From assembly GCA_031279745.1 (NCBI GenBank), contig JAITHN010000041.1, forward strand, positions 1-5,759: DNA of 5,759 nt. Reading direction: 5' to 3'. The notes below the pieces were generated by a model, which ran no database searches, was not told where the DNA came from, and saw nothing but the letters and a program-made list of their open reading frames with translations. The translations under genes were made by a program, and so were the position numbers. Shown here piece by piece: positions 5,744 to 5,759 of the stretch. This stretch comes from Streptococcaceae bacterium (lineage in GTDB: Bacteria > Bacillota > Bacilli > Lactobacillales > Streptococcaceae). Every line of letters begins with the position of its first letter. Position 1 is the stretch's first letter.

Positions 5744-5759
5744 ACAAACAGTTGTTGAA

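Noticed and set aside
1..5759. Composite transposon with inverted ends
   Set aside because: The flanking arrays are opposite in arm polarity, but there is no transposase, no target duplication visible, and the core and some linkers are not inverted.

Overview
The window looks like chromosomal DNA from a low-GC Gram-positive bacterium of the Bacillales. The genes have strong AAGGAGG- or AAAGGGG-type ribosome sites, the coding DNA is AT-rich, and a full-length MprF lies next to an AI-2E family membrane protein. A Planococcaceae/Sporosarcina-like host is my guess from the feel of the proteins; nothing in the sequence proves it.

Layout, left to right. 1-384: an array of six palindromic repeat units. 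402-1523 (minus): AI-2E family membrane protein. 1524-1902: a 379-bp gap holding a 67-bp tandem repeat (two identical copies plus a decayed partial one), a 9-bp-stem hairpin, and a second copy of the last bases of mprF. 1903-4470 (minus): mprF, a fused lipid flippase and aminoacyl-phosphatidylglycerol synthase. 4467-5180 (minus): a small alpha/beta hydrolase with a TTG start that overlaps mprF by four bases (ATGA). 5181-5508: a gene-free leader, unusually GC-rich over 5221-5400 (100 of 180 bases G or C), with several hairpins and an extended -10 promoter candidate about 240 bases upstream of the hydrolase. 5509-5743: a second array of four units of the same palindromic family.

All three genes read leftward. 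The hydrolase and mprF form a translationally coupled pair, probably driven from the leader. The AI-2E gene follows across a repeat-filled gap without a recognisable intrinsic terminator, so read-through is possible. MprF should add an amino acid to phosphatidylglycerol and flip the product to the outer leaflet, giving resistance to cationic peptides. A co-translated hydrolase suggests, without proving, a link to turnover of that lipid or of a related ester.

The most unusual structure is the palindromic repeat family on both sides of the three-gene block. Every unit has the same 51-bp dyad geometry, and the outer arms are in opposite polarity on the two sides. No transposase, integrase, CRISPR array, tRNA or rRNA was seen.
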